Source of the DNA: Lamellibrachia satsuma
Taxonomy: Eukaryota; Annelida; Polychaeta; Sabellida; Siboglinidae
Length of the DNA: 64,000 nt
Direction: 5' to 3'
Assembly (NCBI GenBank): GCA_033239005.1
Contig: BSQZ01000026.1
Coordinates: 4,290,501-4,354,500, forward strand
The notes beneath the pieces are model-generated. The model did no database searches. It saw only the letters and a program-made list of their open reading frames with translations, and had not been told where the DNA came from. Numbering within the stretch: position 1 is the first letter of the stretch; every line of letters starts with the position of its first letter. This document shows positions 9,686-20,178 of this stretch, piece by piece. The position numbers were made by a program, and so were the translations under genes.

Positions 9686-10615
9686 TAAATAATCTACCGA
9701 AGCATATGAAATAACACTGATTGTGAGGAAGCAATTTGGTGTAATAACAATAGTTTGTTTCCAACATTATATAATATAATGATTACATATAATGTAGTGT
9801 TCATAGTTTGATTCATGTTAATGCAAAACATATATACACACAATGTAATACAATACTCATTTAAATCATGCGTATAAAAAGATTATAATACATTGTGCGA
9901 CCACGGTAATTACAGTCATATTGTACTAAAATCTTGTGTTGAAAATGCAGAGAACAGAAGTGTAGACTTACGTGTTCTCTCCTCTATTACATTGAATTAA
10001 CTTTGATAGTTCATTATTCACTGCAGCTAGCTTGTTGGTGGTATCGGGAAAATACTGTTATATCATTATTTCTTTTTAACAATATTAAAAAAATTCTAAG
10101 AAATTGGTTGAGAGAGAGAGAAAGGAGAGAGACACTGTTATCTACATTTACAGCACAGCGATACAGTAGTTTTTACCGGGAACCATTACCTAATAATAAA
10201 TTATACTCATTACGATCGATATACTTATTTTATTACCAGATACCGTATAGTTTCCAATAGAAGCTAATACTAATAGTGCACCCCCTTTTTAGAAGTGAAA
10301 CCATGTGAGAAAACATAAGATTTTCAGGAGTGAAGCACACAGTTATAATAACATTGGCATGAGAACCATGTGTAAAGATCAATAAAGCATTCACACATTT
10401 CCGTTTAAAAATGCTAATTAGCACACTTGCCTAAAATTTAGCAGTATATTTATTAGCTTGCACTCCTTTTCAGAAACTAATAAACATGCATCCAAGCCTT
10501 CACAGTGGCGCAATGTGTGTCTATTGGAAACTGTTGTAGTTATTTATTTTAGTTCGTCCAACAAAAGGATGCCTTTATTAAAAATTGTCAATTAAATTAT
10601 TTAATGAATTTTTAG
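9685..10615. other. AT-rich region, no gene seen
   Basis: Low-complexity AT-rich DNA with a short GA run near 10110. No coding motif was seen until the splice acceptor at 10614-10615. It is presumably an intron or the 5' flank of the Ly6-type gene; upstream exons, including any signal peptide, were not found. Confidence 0.4.
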
Positions 10616-10933
10616 TGGATGCAACGAGTGTGGATTTGGAGCTGTTTCATCGGACAATGTCAGACATCGTTATGGGGTGTTGCACGGGATCGGAATATGA
10701 TGCATCGGCACCAAGCAACCCTCACACTCCCCCTGCCATGCCCCCAACACTGTCTGTCCAAACCGTATCCTTGCAATGGCTCCTCGACAATGTTGACAAC
10801 ATGATCGCAGAAGTTGAGTCATGTTGCTGTCAGGATAAAATCAAAGCAAATGATTCGTCAGTGTCAGTGGTGACGACAAAAGGCACCATTGATACAACAA
10901 AGAGCACCACTCCTCTGGACAAATCAGAAACAG
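10616..10933 (+). CDS. Exon: Cys-cluster amphipathic repeats plus Thr-rich tail
   Basis: This exon lies between an acceptor (aatttttag) and a donor (cag|gtgcgg) and is phase 1 at both ends, 318 bases. It encodes SVQTVSLQWLLDNVDNM, AEVESCCCQ, then a Thr/Ser-rich tail (TTKGTIDTTKSTT). An earlier stretch, VDLELFHRTMSDIVMGCCTG, looks like a diverged first copy of the same unit. The unit (an amphipathic segment with L..(L/I)(L/H)D.(M/V), ending in CCC or CC) recurs in exons at 13530 and 14671, with a Ly6 domain in between. I know no family with this repeat. It is probably an extracellular protein, with cysteines for disulfide linkage and Thr-rich linkers for O-glycosylation; this is inference. Confidence 0.55.
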
Positions 10934-11124
10934 GTGCGGTTTGTAACCATTAAACGTACAACTCATTCCTGTAGTCGTTTTACATTAATTGTGACAATTA
11001 TTTAACATTTGAAAGATCAAATGATAGGATCGAGTTCATACTGACTTGTTTTCATATGAACAGAGTAATTTAATATTGTCAAATATTTATAATCCTACCC
11101 GATATATCATATGCTTAATACTCT

Positions 11125-11480
11125 CTCCTGAATTGATTTAGCCCATTGCAAATCAGGTTCGTTTATGTTCAAATTCACTGTATGTATTGTGTGAATATTT
11201 TAAATAACATGTGGAATTGATTTAAAAAAAAGAGTGGGTACTTTTGTTAAAAATAAATAAAAAATATTTTATTACATTTTTTTCTTTTTTTTTAAATAAC
11301 AGATGGAATTGATTTAATAAGAGTGTGTACTTTTGTTAAAAATCATCAAAAGAATTTTAAATTTTTTGCACAATTTCGACTGGGCCCAGTTGAAAATAAT
11401 TTAGCAGTTTATCCGATGATTTCTTCAAAACTAAATTACACGTATGAACAAATGAGCTGGCAATTTGTAGTGGATACTTC
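11125..11480. repeat. Dispersed intronic repeat (family also at 16.3, 18.3 and 21.6 kb)
   Basis: The segment starting 'gcccattgcaaatcaggttc' is shared with 18293 onward ('gcccattgtgaatcaggttc'). The part near 11395-11470 ('agcagtttatccgatgattt', 'gagctggca') resembles 18500-18565. The copies are diverged and non-coding. It is probably an old SINE, MITE or 3' piece of a retroelement. Confidence 0.6.
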
Positions 11481-11910
11481 ATCTATAGGTTTTATTTATC
11501 AAGAAATGATTCTGAAAAGAGAAAAGCAAAAAAAAATTAGTTGAGGAAGGAGCTGATACAAATTAGTTTTTATATATAATACTTGACCTTTTGATGTGAA
11601 ACCGAACGTATTGATCTTGGTGCATGTAGCTCCTATACCTCTCTTCATAGATCATACTGAACCTTTTTGATAACTATGTTTTATTATTTTTGTATTGTTT
11701 TAGTTGTTTGACCTGCATTGATGCTGTAAGGATAGTTTATATATGTGCACTGTGATTATTATTTCATTGTGAGCTATCAAAATCAAAACAACTGCCCGCA
11801 TGCATGCGTGTGTGGGTAAGTGTGCACATGCAGTCAAGACTGAACTGATTTGTGTGCACTGTTATCACAGCAATGCCTTACATGACTTAAATGAGAGCAA
11901 TGTGTTGTAG

Positions 11911-12002
11911 AACAAACAGGACAATGGTGTTACACGTGCAACAGCGCAGCTACGAATGAGGAATGCAATGAAGGAGACCTGATGGAATGTGAAAGTAATG
12001 AG
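11911..12002 (+). CDS. Exon: first part of a Ly6/uPAR (three-finger) domain
   Basis: The acceptor is tgttgtag (or the in-frame acaaacag nine bases later); the donor is GAG|gtgcgt. It begins in phase 1 and ends in phase 0. It reads GQWCYTCNSAATNEECNEGD, then CESNE. The opening CYxC followed by further cysteines is the hallmark start of a Ly6/uPAR three-finger domain, a disulfide-rich extracellular fold that is often GPI-anchored or secreted. The rest of the domain is in the exon at 12556, separated by a ~550-bp intron. The entry phase matches the phase-1 donor at 10933, so the two exons could splice together directly. Confidence 0.7.
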
Positions 12003-12344
12003 GTGCGTTATCCATTTACACCCTCCTCTGTTTCCACATCATATTTGTCAACTCCTATAATTTACCCATAAATCATAGAAATTTTCTTAAATTTTATGGT
12101 CTCGTGTGTGAGAGACATTCCTTATGATTTTGTTAATTTTGAACAAGATTTTTTGTATTACGGGATATGTTTGTGACCCTCAGTTCAAAACACTGCATCC
12201 AGATGAGTGAGCTCCTTAGTGTGCGAGGTAAACCATCAGGAATAGATAATCGTGTATGGGTTCATTTGCAGTCTTATGTACCTCTGTTACCACCAGGCTG
12301 TTGGTTCAGTTCTGAATTCACTGTATATAACTGAACTATTTCAT

Positions 12345-12490
12345 GTGGGGTGCGGTGGCATTGTGGTTAGAATATCATACTATATTCTTTGTGCAGTAAT
12401 TGCATCGAGGCTGAATGCTTCCCAGAGAAGTCCATTTGGTATTGGAATGAACAGGTCTGCCAGGGGGGTGAAATGTATAGTACTTTGAAC
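12345..12490 (+). mobile_element. tRNA-derived SINE in the Ly6 intron
   Basis: It starts 'ggggtgcggtggcattgtgg' followed by 'ttagaatatcat', which resembles a tRNA A-box head. It ends with 'gaatgcttcccagagaagt' and a tail ending in 'gtactttgaac'. The tail recurs at 50060-50150 (gtgcttcccagagaagtcga, aaaacactttgcac). Animal SINEs commonly end this way. It is diverged and fragmentary. Confidence 0.55.
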
Positions 12491-12555
12491 GATCATACAG
12501 ACTGGATATAGACCTATATAAGAACTTACCATTACCCAACTTTCGTCACTTGCAG

Positions 12556-12751
12556 GAGTCCTGTCAGTTGGAGCTGCGACACAGTAATGGTATGGCTCAC
12601 ATCATGAAAGGATGTAAGCAGCTACAGGCTTGTGAGAACAATGCAGCTGGTAATGTGAATAACTGTCCTGGACAGAATGACCAGTCATACTGCGTGTACT
12701 GCTGCCAGGGCTATGGCTGCAACAAATATCTGTATGCCAATCCTGTCGACA
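12556..12751 (+). CDS. Exon: second part of the Ly6/uPAR domain
   Basis: The acceptor is cttgcag and the donor a|gtgagt; the exon enters in phase 0 and leaves in phase 1. It encodes ESCQLELRHSN, KGCKQLQACENN, NCPGQNDQSYCVYCC and QGYGCNKYLYAN. The YCC...GCN close matches the conserved CCxxxxCN end of Ly6 domains, and together with the exon at 11911 the expected set of cysteines is present. It contributes an extracellular binding module. After it, the A|TC codon joins in frame to the Thr-rich exon at 13530. Nothing here marks a GPI-attachment signal, and the domain is internal, which is unusual for simple Ly6 proteins. Confidence 0.75.
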
Positions 12752-12794
12752 GTGAGTCTCTATCGCTGTGTCACTTTACTGTTCATGCAGTCCC

Positions 12795-12945
12795 TTAGCA
12801 AAAAAATCTGTAGAATTTTTATAAAATATTCCATAGAATTTTTGCAGAGAAATTTTTGTAGAATTCAGAAAATATTCTATAGAATTTGTTATAGAATATT
12901 CTATAGGATTTTTTATAGAATATTCTAAAGGATTTTGGCAGACAT
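12795..12945. repeat. Tandem/palindromic TAGAATATTCTA-type repeat
   Basis: About 150 bp directly after the Ly6 exon consists of degenerate ~16-20-bp units built around TAGAATATTCTATAG and TAGAATTTTT. Several are perfect palindromes (AGAATATTCT). The core resembles the inverted nGAAnnTTCn element of heat-shock promoters, but this is more likely a simple repeat. Confidence 0.7.
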
Positions 12946-13529
12946 TTCTATAGAATTGGTAGTATTGTATAGTTCTCCAGGATGCCATTTTCATGAAGTA
13001 TTCATGCTGCATGAATTGTCATTCATACGGCATACAAGCTTCATATATAAATGGTTTCATAAAAATCTTTACATAATAATAAATCTATATAATTTTAATA
13101 AGTCGGGTGTAGATGGCTTCACAAAGTCTATATAACAAGTTTATTTGATTTACAACCATAGAGGTTGAAAATAGCTAAATAGGGAATAAAATTAATATTT
13201 GTAGCATGAATTGTAATACCGGGTAGAGACAGTTCACAATTGTTGACATTCACATATTAACATAGAGTGTACTAATGGGGGGCGTCAAGGCATGCGTACT
13301 AATTAAAATTAATGTCAGTAGCATGTGAAATATGACCACCATTGCGTCATGTGTCATGCAGCGCCATGTGGTGAACTATTACGGAACTACTATTGCTTTA
13401 CAATCTGAAATCTTATCAACATTTTATAGTACTTATTCGGGGAGGGTTCTGAGAATTAGCATGTTTTGTACAAATAGGAAAACATCCACAGTTGGGAACG
13501 GCTCCTTAGTTTTGTATGTCTCGTTTTAG
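12946..13529. other. Intron, no feature recognised
   Basis: AT-rich intronic sequence between the Ly6 exon and the Thr-rich exon. Short ORFs only. A usable polypyrimidine-like tract and acceptor (tctcgttttag) close it at 13529. Confidence 0.6.
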
Positions 13530-13897
13530 TCGGCACAACGCCACCGGTTGATCAAACACCAGCAGTGGGTCTGACTACAACTTTAGACCCGGATAACTCA
13601 CTGACACCAAAAACAACTACTACTACTACTGCTACTACTACTCCGATGAAGAGCACGGTGAAGAGTACCACTGTAGTAACCAGTCCAGGGATCACAACAA
13701 CTACTACGGCGAAAAGCACCACTGTGGTGACCACTCCAGGCGTGTCAAAAAGTGCGACTCCAGCCACCCCAGTGACCAGTCAGAGATACTTTCCTCTGTT
13801 CATGATATCATGGATGATCTTCTGCCAAAACTCCAGAACTGCTGTGGTTGTGATAAACCCAAAAACTCAACGTCGACTACACCACCAAATAATGATG
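13530..13897 (+). CDS. Exon: Thr-rich mucin-like linker plus Cys-cluster repeat, internal frameshift
   Basis: The acceptor (gttttag) enters in phase 1 and the donor GATG|gtaag leaves in phase 1. The first two thirds encode Thr/Val-rich mucin-like sequence (TPKTTTTTTATTTPMKSTV; STTVVTTPGVSKS). The last third encodes SEILSSVHDIMDDLLPKLQ followed by NCCGCDK, the same unit as in the exons at 10616 and 14671, but in a different frame. The length (368) is not a multiple of three although both borders are phase 1, so one indel lies between about 13745 and 13790. A candidate site is the A5 run in gtcaaaaagtg. It may be a base error or a disabling mutation. The Thr-rich part is probably O-glycosylated. 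Confidence 0.55.
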
Positions 13898-14330
13898 GTA
13901 AGATTCTTCTTATTCGTAATAATTTCATCAGTCAGGGAGGTATCCGTGTATGCTGTTGTTTCTGGTTGAATGGCTGTCCAGCGTCACTGTAAATTTTCTG
14001 GAATTCCTTGGCTTCTAATCTGTAGTAAAATAGTACTTGATCATCAATGGTGGTTTGTTTGATCAACTTACCCTTTTATCATTATAGAATGCTAGCAACT
14101 ATATTTGTGTCATTTTATCATTTCCCTTTGATCATCATGTTTATACTACTGCTCTTGAGATTTTGTTCTAAGGAAATATAAAAATATTCTTGCGTAGGCT
14201 TTTGGAATATATAAAAAAACAGTAAGGCTTTGTTTTATTATATAATGCTAAAAATATGATGTTGATTCAAAATTTTTTACACTAAGACAGTCCGCAAATA
14301 CATATTATTTTAATGCTGTAACCATATTGA
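13898..14330. other. Intron, no feature recognised
   Basis: AT-rich intronic sequence with no element or exon signature, running into the minisatellite at 14330. Confidence 0.5.
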
Positions 14331-14590
14331 CATTCATGAGACAATATATCACTCAACATTCATGTGACAATGTCATCACCCCACATTCATGTGACAATTT
14401 CTTCATCCGACATTCACATGACAATGTCATCACCCAACAGTCATGTGACAATGTCATCAGCTATTGTTGATGTGACAGTGTCATCAAGCGACATTCATGT
14501 GACAGTGTCATCAGCTGATGTTGATGTGACTGTCATCACTGAACAATCATGTGTGAACACCTAATGTTGATGTGAGAGTGTCAATTGATG
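14330..14590. repeat. Minisatellite, ~27-bp unit (CATTCATGTGACAATGTCATCA)
   Basis: About nine degenerate units of the form CATTCATGTGACAATGTCATC plus a few bases, later drifting to TGTTGATGTGACAGTGTCATC. The unit contains TGTGACA/TGTCATCA, giving it partial dyad symmetry. The 66-codon ORF through it is an artefact. Confidence 0.85.
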
Positions 14591-14670
14591 TTTCTCAATC
14601 ATTTTGTCATCTGTAGAAGTCTCCTGTCATCATGGTGTCAGCCCACTTCGTGATATGTTTGTCATTCTAG

Positions 14671-14823
14671 GTCTAGCAATTCCGACTCTGACCACAACAC
14701 CAGGTGTCACCCCGGGCAGTCAGACGGAGTCGCTGACTGTCATCCTTGACCTCATGGGGCATCTTATGCCTCAGGTCAAGTCTTGTTGCTGTGGTAACAA
14801 CCAAACAACAACAACAACTGTTG
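14671..14823 (+). CDS. Exon: Cys-cluster amphipathic repeat with Thr-rich ends
   Basis: The acceptor is ttgtcattctag and the donor GTTG|gtaag; 153 bases, phase 1 at both ends, with no frame problem. It encodes LAIPTLTTTPGVTPGSQ, TESLTVILDLMGHLMPQVK, then SCCCGNN and a (T)5 tail. It aligns residue for residue with the units in the exons at 10616 and 13530 (S/T.(L/I)..(L/V).D.M..L(L/M)P.(L/V).(S/N)CC). Symmetric phase-1 exons are the class best suited to duplication and shuffling, which explains the tandem copies. It is probably part of a secreted or surface protein. Confidence 0.6.
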
Positions 14824-14904
14824 GTAAGATCACATTTACAATTATTTCATCAGCACATAAAGCTGCCTTTTGATTTCACGTTCATTTCGTTTTCGTTGTC
14901 TGTA

Positions 14905-15935
14905 GCCCACCTCTACATACATTGACATAAGGCTGTCTGTAGCCCACCTCTACATACATTGACATAAGGCTGTCTGTAACCCGCCTCTACATACATTGAC
15001 ATAACGCTGTCTGTAGCCCACCTCTACATACATTGACATAAGGCTGTCTGTAGCCCACCTCTACATACATTGACATAAGGCTGTCTGTAACCCGCCTCTA
15101 CATACATTGACATAACGCTGTCTGTAGCCCACCTCTACATACATTGACATAAGGCTGTCTGTAGCCCACCTCTACATACATTGATATAAGGCTGTCTGTA
15201 ACCCGCCTCTACATACATTGACATAACGCTGTCTGTAGCCCACCTCTACATACATTGACATAAGGCTGTCTGTAACCCACCTCTACATACATTGACATAA
15301 GGCTGTCTGTAGCCCACCTCTACATACATTGACATAAGGCTGTCTGTAACCCGCCTCTACATACATTGACATAACGCTGTCTGTAACCCGCCTCTACATA
15401 CATTGACATAAGGCTGTCTGTAGTCTACCTCTACATACATTGACATAAGGCTGTCTGTAGCCCACCTCTACATACATTGACATAAGGCTGTCTGTAGTCT
15501 ACTTCTACATACATTGACATAAGGCTGTCTGTAACCCGCCTCTACATACATTGACATAAGGCTGTCTGTAGTCTACCTCTACATACATTGACATAAGGCT
15601 GTCTGTAGCCCACCTCTACATACATTGACATAAGGCTGTCTGTAGTCTACCTCTACATACATTGACATAAGGCTGTCTGTAGCCCACCTCTACATACATT
15701 GACATAAGGCTGTCTGTAGCCCACCTCTACATACATTGACATAAGGCTGTCTGTAGCCCACCTCTACATACATTGACATAAGGCTGTCTGTAGCCCACCT
15801 CTACATACATTGACATAAGGCTGTCTGTACCCCATCTCTACATACATTGACATAAGGCTATTTGTAGCCCGTGTGTACATACATTGATTTAAGGCTATTT
15901 TTGTAGCCTGCCTCTATATACATTGACTTACGATT
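14905..15935. repeat. 37-bp minisatellite, about 27 copies
   Basis: The unit is ggctgtctgtagcccacctc followed by tacatacattgacataa. Copies are nearly identical, with variant blocks agcccacc, aacccgcc and agtctacc and ends aagg or aacg. The first third shows a higher-order period of three units (A-A-B, 111 bp); later copies alternate in pairs. The last two copies are diverged. It lies wholly within the intron after the exon ending at 14823. Confidence 0.95.
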
Positions 15936-15949
15936 ATTCATACTTTTGC

Positions 15950-16179
15950 AATTTACTGATCTTTCGATGATCTAACAAAAGTGCACACTCTTAGTTTTAT
16001 GAAACAGACTGTGAATGAATTGTAGAGGCAGCTTTAATTAGGATAGTAACTATACACATCTGTTTTCTTTCCAAACACTTACTGGATTTCTGAATAACGT
16101 TTTCCCAATGGTAACAATTTTACATAAAAAACAGGTTCAATGAATATATGATATTGTCACTTTGCTTATTCGTTTTCAG
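15950..16179. repeat. Intronic AT-rich repeat-like DNA (related to 16.3-16.55 kb)
   Basis: 'tttgcaatttactgatc', 'taacaaaagtgcacactctt' and 'cagctttaatta' resemble 'tttgcaaattacctgatg', 'taacaaaagtatatgctctt' and 'gtaattaaggca' at 16459-16550. Two diverged copies of one dispersed repeat therefore flank the small exon at 16180. Confidence 0.5.
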
Positions 16180-16212
16180 CTGCCCCCATGCTGCCTGACA
16201 TCTCAACAGCAG
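16180..16212 (+). CDS. Small 33-base exon (AAPMLPDISTA)
   Basis: The acceptor cgttttcag and donor gcag|gtagta enclose 33 bases in phase 1 at both ends, so the frame is kept with the preceding exon. It encodes the linker-like AAPMLPDISTA. The evidence is only splice borders and phase, so this could be chance. Confidence 0.35.
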
Positions 16213-16688
16213 GTAGTACATTGCAGCATCAAATCATCAATTCATGAAGGATACAGTCACCAGAGCCGAACATCTAATCTATTTAGTATCGGCTTCAACA
16301 TCCTAGTTCATTGTGCAAATTTGTTTGTTTAGTTTTAATGAACTTATCTGACAAACTATGAAATGAACTTTGGTTCTGCTTAGCCAAAATTCGATGAAAA
16401 AAGTGCAAAAGTACGTAAAGCACCTCTGTAATTATACTATAACAAGACTATTCACTCGTTTGCAAATTACCTGATGAATGTAACAAAAGTATATGCTCTT
16501 TAATAAAAACGACTGTTTGTATTAATGGGGTAATTAAGGCACCTCTAGTGATCTATTCCAACAATTAAGAACTTAAGAGAATAGTGCAGGCAGATTTTGC
16601 ATCATTCCCCACTGAACTGACATTCCTGTGGTTTGCCATATGCACTTGAAGCTGATAGAAAGTACCCCATAAAATAACATGCTTACAG

Positions 16689-16850
16689 GTCAACAATTAC
16701 AACAACAAAGCCAACTACTACAGGTCAACCCACTACAACAACAAAGCCAACGACTACAACTGTTGCTATCCCACAAGAGAAACAGTCCCACCTGTCCATC
16801 AGTGTCAGACTGATAGGTCTTGTATTCATCAAAAGCCTGGTGGACAAGTA
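16689..16850 (+). CDS. Probable last exon: (TTTKPTTT) mucin-like repeat and C-terminus
   Basis: After the acceptor gcttacag one frame reads STITTTKPTTTGQPTTTTKP, continuing Thr-rich and ending LSISVRLIGLVFIKSLVDK before a TAA at 16848. The composition matches the Thr-rich linkers of the upstream exons. However, entry would need phase 2, whereas the previous exons leave in phase 1; the phase-1 frame gives a Gln-rich peptide ending near 16813. Either a frameshift or a different upstream exon is involved. The short hydrophobic end is too short for a membrane anchor. An ATTAAA polyadenylation-like signal follows near 17018. Confidence 0.4.
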
Positions 16851-17069
16851 ATCTCCTGCCTACAAAGAACTCAAAGCAGCTGTCATAAACGAGGTACGCA
16901 TGTCCACTTGACCACTTCCTTAACCACAGTGCTAGCTCAGAGTCCCTCATCAAACTGTTTGTTAAGATTAGGTTACAAATGTGAATAGTGCACCATTTAT
17001 AAATAATATTTGTTCTATTAAAGACATTTTTATGCCTTTTGGAGTCTGCATTTGTTTTACGCTACAGAT

Positions 17070-17165
17070 CTTTCCAGATCTTCTTGGTCTCTTCGTCAGC
17101 GTCAGACTGAACTACTCACCAGCTCAGTTTGATGCTGACTAAGGGACCTAGAAGGTCTCGAAAAC
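17070..17165. repeat. Imperfect ~35-bp inverted repeat (hairpin)
   Basis: The left arm TCTTGGTCTCTTCGTCAGCG continues TCAGACTGAA. The right arm in reverse complement is TCTAGGTCCCTTAGTCAGCA continuing TCAAACTGAG. The arms are separated by about 15 bases. It is probably the end of a mobile element or a MITE fragment; no coding sequence. Confidence 0.55.
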
Positions 17166-18282
17166 TACATCAAGCAATCATTACTGTAAGAGGTAGCTAA
17201 ACTTCCTTTAATGTGAATTTCGCAGAGTCTGGTAACAACTTACGTGCTAATATTTGTCCAGTTTTATGAAATATTTATTGTGTTGTAATGTATTGTTGAG
17301 GAATTGTAATTGTAAAACTGATTAGAGGCATTGGTTTTGACATATTTCTGAGCTCAGAAATTGTCTTTATTATATTGTTGCTCTCCTCTTTGTCCCTGAA
17401 GACCGTATTGTATTGTATTGTATTGTATTGTAATGTTAATATTCTGTGGAACTACTGCACCATGCAATGTCGTTAATGTTGAGTTCAGGTAATTTTTTTC
17501 CATTTAACAAATACAGTTAATTGTCGTTACCTTGAATCTATGTAACTTGTCATTCATAATCATGTGGTTGAACCGACTTCCATGTTGTTTATCTTGGGTA
17601 AATATTGTTTATTTAAAAAAGGGGCGATATGGCAGCTAGAATTATGTTTTTGAAAAAATTACTGAAAATGTGTTTCCTCTATATTCCAATAGCTTTTATG
17701 TTTGCTGTCAATAAAGTTCACTTTATTAACAATGATGTATCTCTAATTTATCCAATCAATGCCATTATTCAATCTTTGACGGCCATTTACAAGAAATGAC
17801 ATTTTGGCAACGAGAAATTACGACACTCTGGAATTTAAAATGATACGGCCATCTCGTTTGCATTGTTGTGTTCACCTGCATATTCTCTAAGCATTTTCTA
17901 AAACATGTTTGCAATATCTTGGGGATAGTGAAAAAAAATGTGTTGATAAATGTTGCATTTAGAATATCATAACTTTGAAAATTCAGAAGAAAAATATTCA
18001 TAATGTAGGAATTTTTTTTAGACCTTGTAGAGTTAATTAAGCAAATGGTGACTGAAAGTATTATTATAAAATAGCCATTACTTTTTTAAGTATTATATTT
18101 TACATGGGCTATAGTTCCTTCATATTTTGTTTGTTGCCATGGAAATGGATCTGACAGAAAAAATTCAAGATATGTTTTAATCAGTAAGACCCATTCTACA
18201 GTTTGGGCATAAAACATTGCACTAACTATGTAAATTAAATCACATAGAGATGCCATGTTTCCCCTTGAACCTGCCTCAACAG
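17166..18282. other. AT-rich intergenic or intronic DNA; (TATTG)n at 17405-17433
   Basis: Contains a 5-bp microsatellite, TATTG repeated about six times. No exon, hairpin or transposase signature was seen in the rest. Minus-strand ORFs of 78 codons (18001-17765 and 18322-18086) are AT-rich and unrecognised. Confidence 0.5.
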
Positions 18283-18600
18283 TTCTTTTAGCCCATTGTG
18301 AATCAGGTTCATTCACGTTCAAATGTGTAATGTGTGAATAGATTAAGTAATAGGCACAGTCAAATAGAGTGCATATATTTGGTAAAAATTAATGAAAGAT
18401 ATTCTTCACATCGGGTAACTTGCGAATAGGTGAGGTATACATAGCCCTTTTTGCTGTTTTTCCATTGAATTTCAGTTTGGCTGAATAAAAATTAGTTTAA
18501 TAGTTTGTCCAGTGATTTCATTACAATTAAATAAATAAAATTTTCACAAACGAGCTAGCACATCTTGGTTGATGTCAGATTGGTTAATTTTTGTGTGAAA
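18283..18600. repeat. Dispersed intronic repeat, second copy
   Basis: Shares 'gcccattg.gaatcaggttc' with 11145. Its 3' half ('attagtttaatagtttgtcc', then 'agtgatttcatta') is present in inverse orientation at 21690-21735. It is a diverged, non-coding element of about 300 bp found in introns of both + strand genes. Confidence 0.65.
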
Positions 18601-19341
18601 TGTACCTGAAGCGAGATGAGGGAAAAATTTAATCACTCAGGCAGCTTTAATAAATGTTGTCTGTTTTTTAATGTGCATGTGGATATTTTGACGTAGAATT
18701 GGTTCTTCAGGTCAGGCAGCATTGTGGTGGAATACAAGGTGGTCGTAGAGAAACACAAAGCATCTGAGACACTTGATGCTATTCTAAATACTGTTCTGGG
18801 GTCAGATTCACATGAAGATAGACTACAATCTTTTGATATACCATATACCTTAATGTTAAGAATTATGTTATTGTACACTTTTCTTGGCAATAGATGAAAT
18901 GTATGATTACTGCCAAGAAATGTGTAAATTCATAATGTCAGTACTCCCCCCATCTGTCTGACCCCTGGACCCCCGGGCAGAGCTGTCATTGGAGATGGTG
19001 TTATGTGTCTTGTTTCTGCTTTGCCTGTAGAGAATCACCGCTATCTGGAAAGATGGCTGATCTTTTATATTGATATGGTTTTATGTATAAAGGTGCCTGT
19101 CTTTAAAGTGTGTAAACTATCATTGTTTTTGTTCATAATGTATAAAATAAATAATCATTCATAAAAATTCCAACAACAGTAAAATACCAGTACAATTTTA
19201 TTCCCAATCATTTCGTTTCTACTACCTATTACAAGGATGAATACAAAACTGACTACGCTTATGACAAAACACCTTGCATCGGAAATGAGATGTAGACTTA
19301 TTTTTGATAAAAAACATTTTCCATGACTGATGACATAATTT

Positions 19342-19345
<4 letters not shown>
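18601..19345. other. No feature recognised
   Basis: Mixed AT-rich sequence. A short C-rich patch (18953-18980) before an AG resembles an acceptor, but no coding frame with a clear domain follows. Confidence 0.4.
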
Positions 19346-19712
<367 letters not shown>

Positions 19713-19789
19713 ATTCTAATTATATATGCATAGAATGTAAATCACTTGGGGGCCTCAGTGGCTGTCCTCTATTGTGTGTTTTACTTCAG

Positions 19790-19892
19790 AACCTCCTAAG
19801 TACATGGCGCCAAATCTGATGTGGGTCTCTGACCCATTGACCGTCGCCATTAAGGGCGACAAACTCCATCTCAAGTGTATCTTCACTGGATT
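19790..19892 (+). CDS. Exon: N-terminal half of an Ig domain (L1/neuroglian-family CAM)
   Basis: The acceptor is tttacttcag and the donor gga tt|gtaagt; it enters in phase 1 and leaves in phase 2. It encodes [20 protein letters not shown] and [13 protein letters not shown]. The 'PPxY/F ... V..G..L.L.C...G' pattern is the first half of an I-set Ig domain, most like Ig3 of L1-type adhesion molecules (from knowledge of the family). These proteins mediate neuronal adhesion and axon guidance. Upstream Ig1-2 exons were not found; the 360-bp TA microsatellite lies immediately before it. Confidence 0.65.
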
Positions 19893-20178
19893 GTAAGTGT
19901 TTCTTGTTTGATGGCGGCTGCTAACTCTATGATATAACCCATCTTGTTATAGATTGCAAGCAATAAAACATTCTTCAAACTGCATGATTACGTAGTTTTA
20001 TGATTAGTATTATTGAGATGAGGTAAAACTAACCATTTGTTGTGTGTAACCCTAGTCCAATTAACCCTATATCATGTGTAAAGTCAGTGTATAGCCCTAA
20101 CCCCAGTTACCCTATGTTATTTGTGTAGCCCTACCCCAACAGTGAAGTGGCTTAATTAATCACAGCTGTTAATTACAG

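Noticed and set aside
12795..12945. Heat-shock element array (repeated GAAnnTTC)
   Set aside because: The units are AT-rich palindromes in an intron with irregular spacing; they look like a simple repeat, and no nearby promoter was seen.
14905..15935. CRISPR-like array
   Set aside because: The 37-bp units are contiguous without unique spacers and lie in an animal intron; an ordinary minisatellite.
16689..16815. Gln-rich peptide in the phase-1 frame of the last Ly6-gene exon
   Set aside because: The alternative frame gives TTTKPTTT mucin-like sequence matching the upstream exons; the poly-Q is most likely the shifted reading of ACA/CAA repeats, although the phase problem remains.
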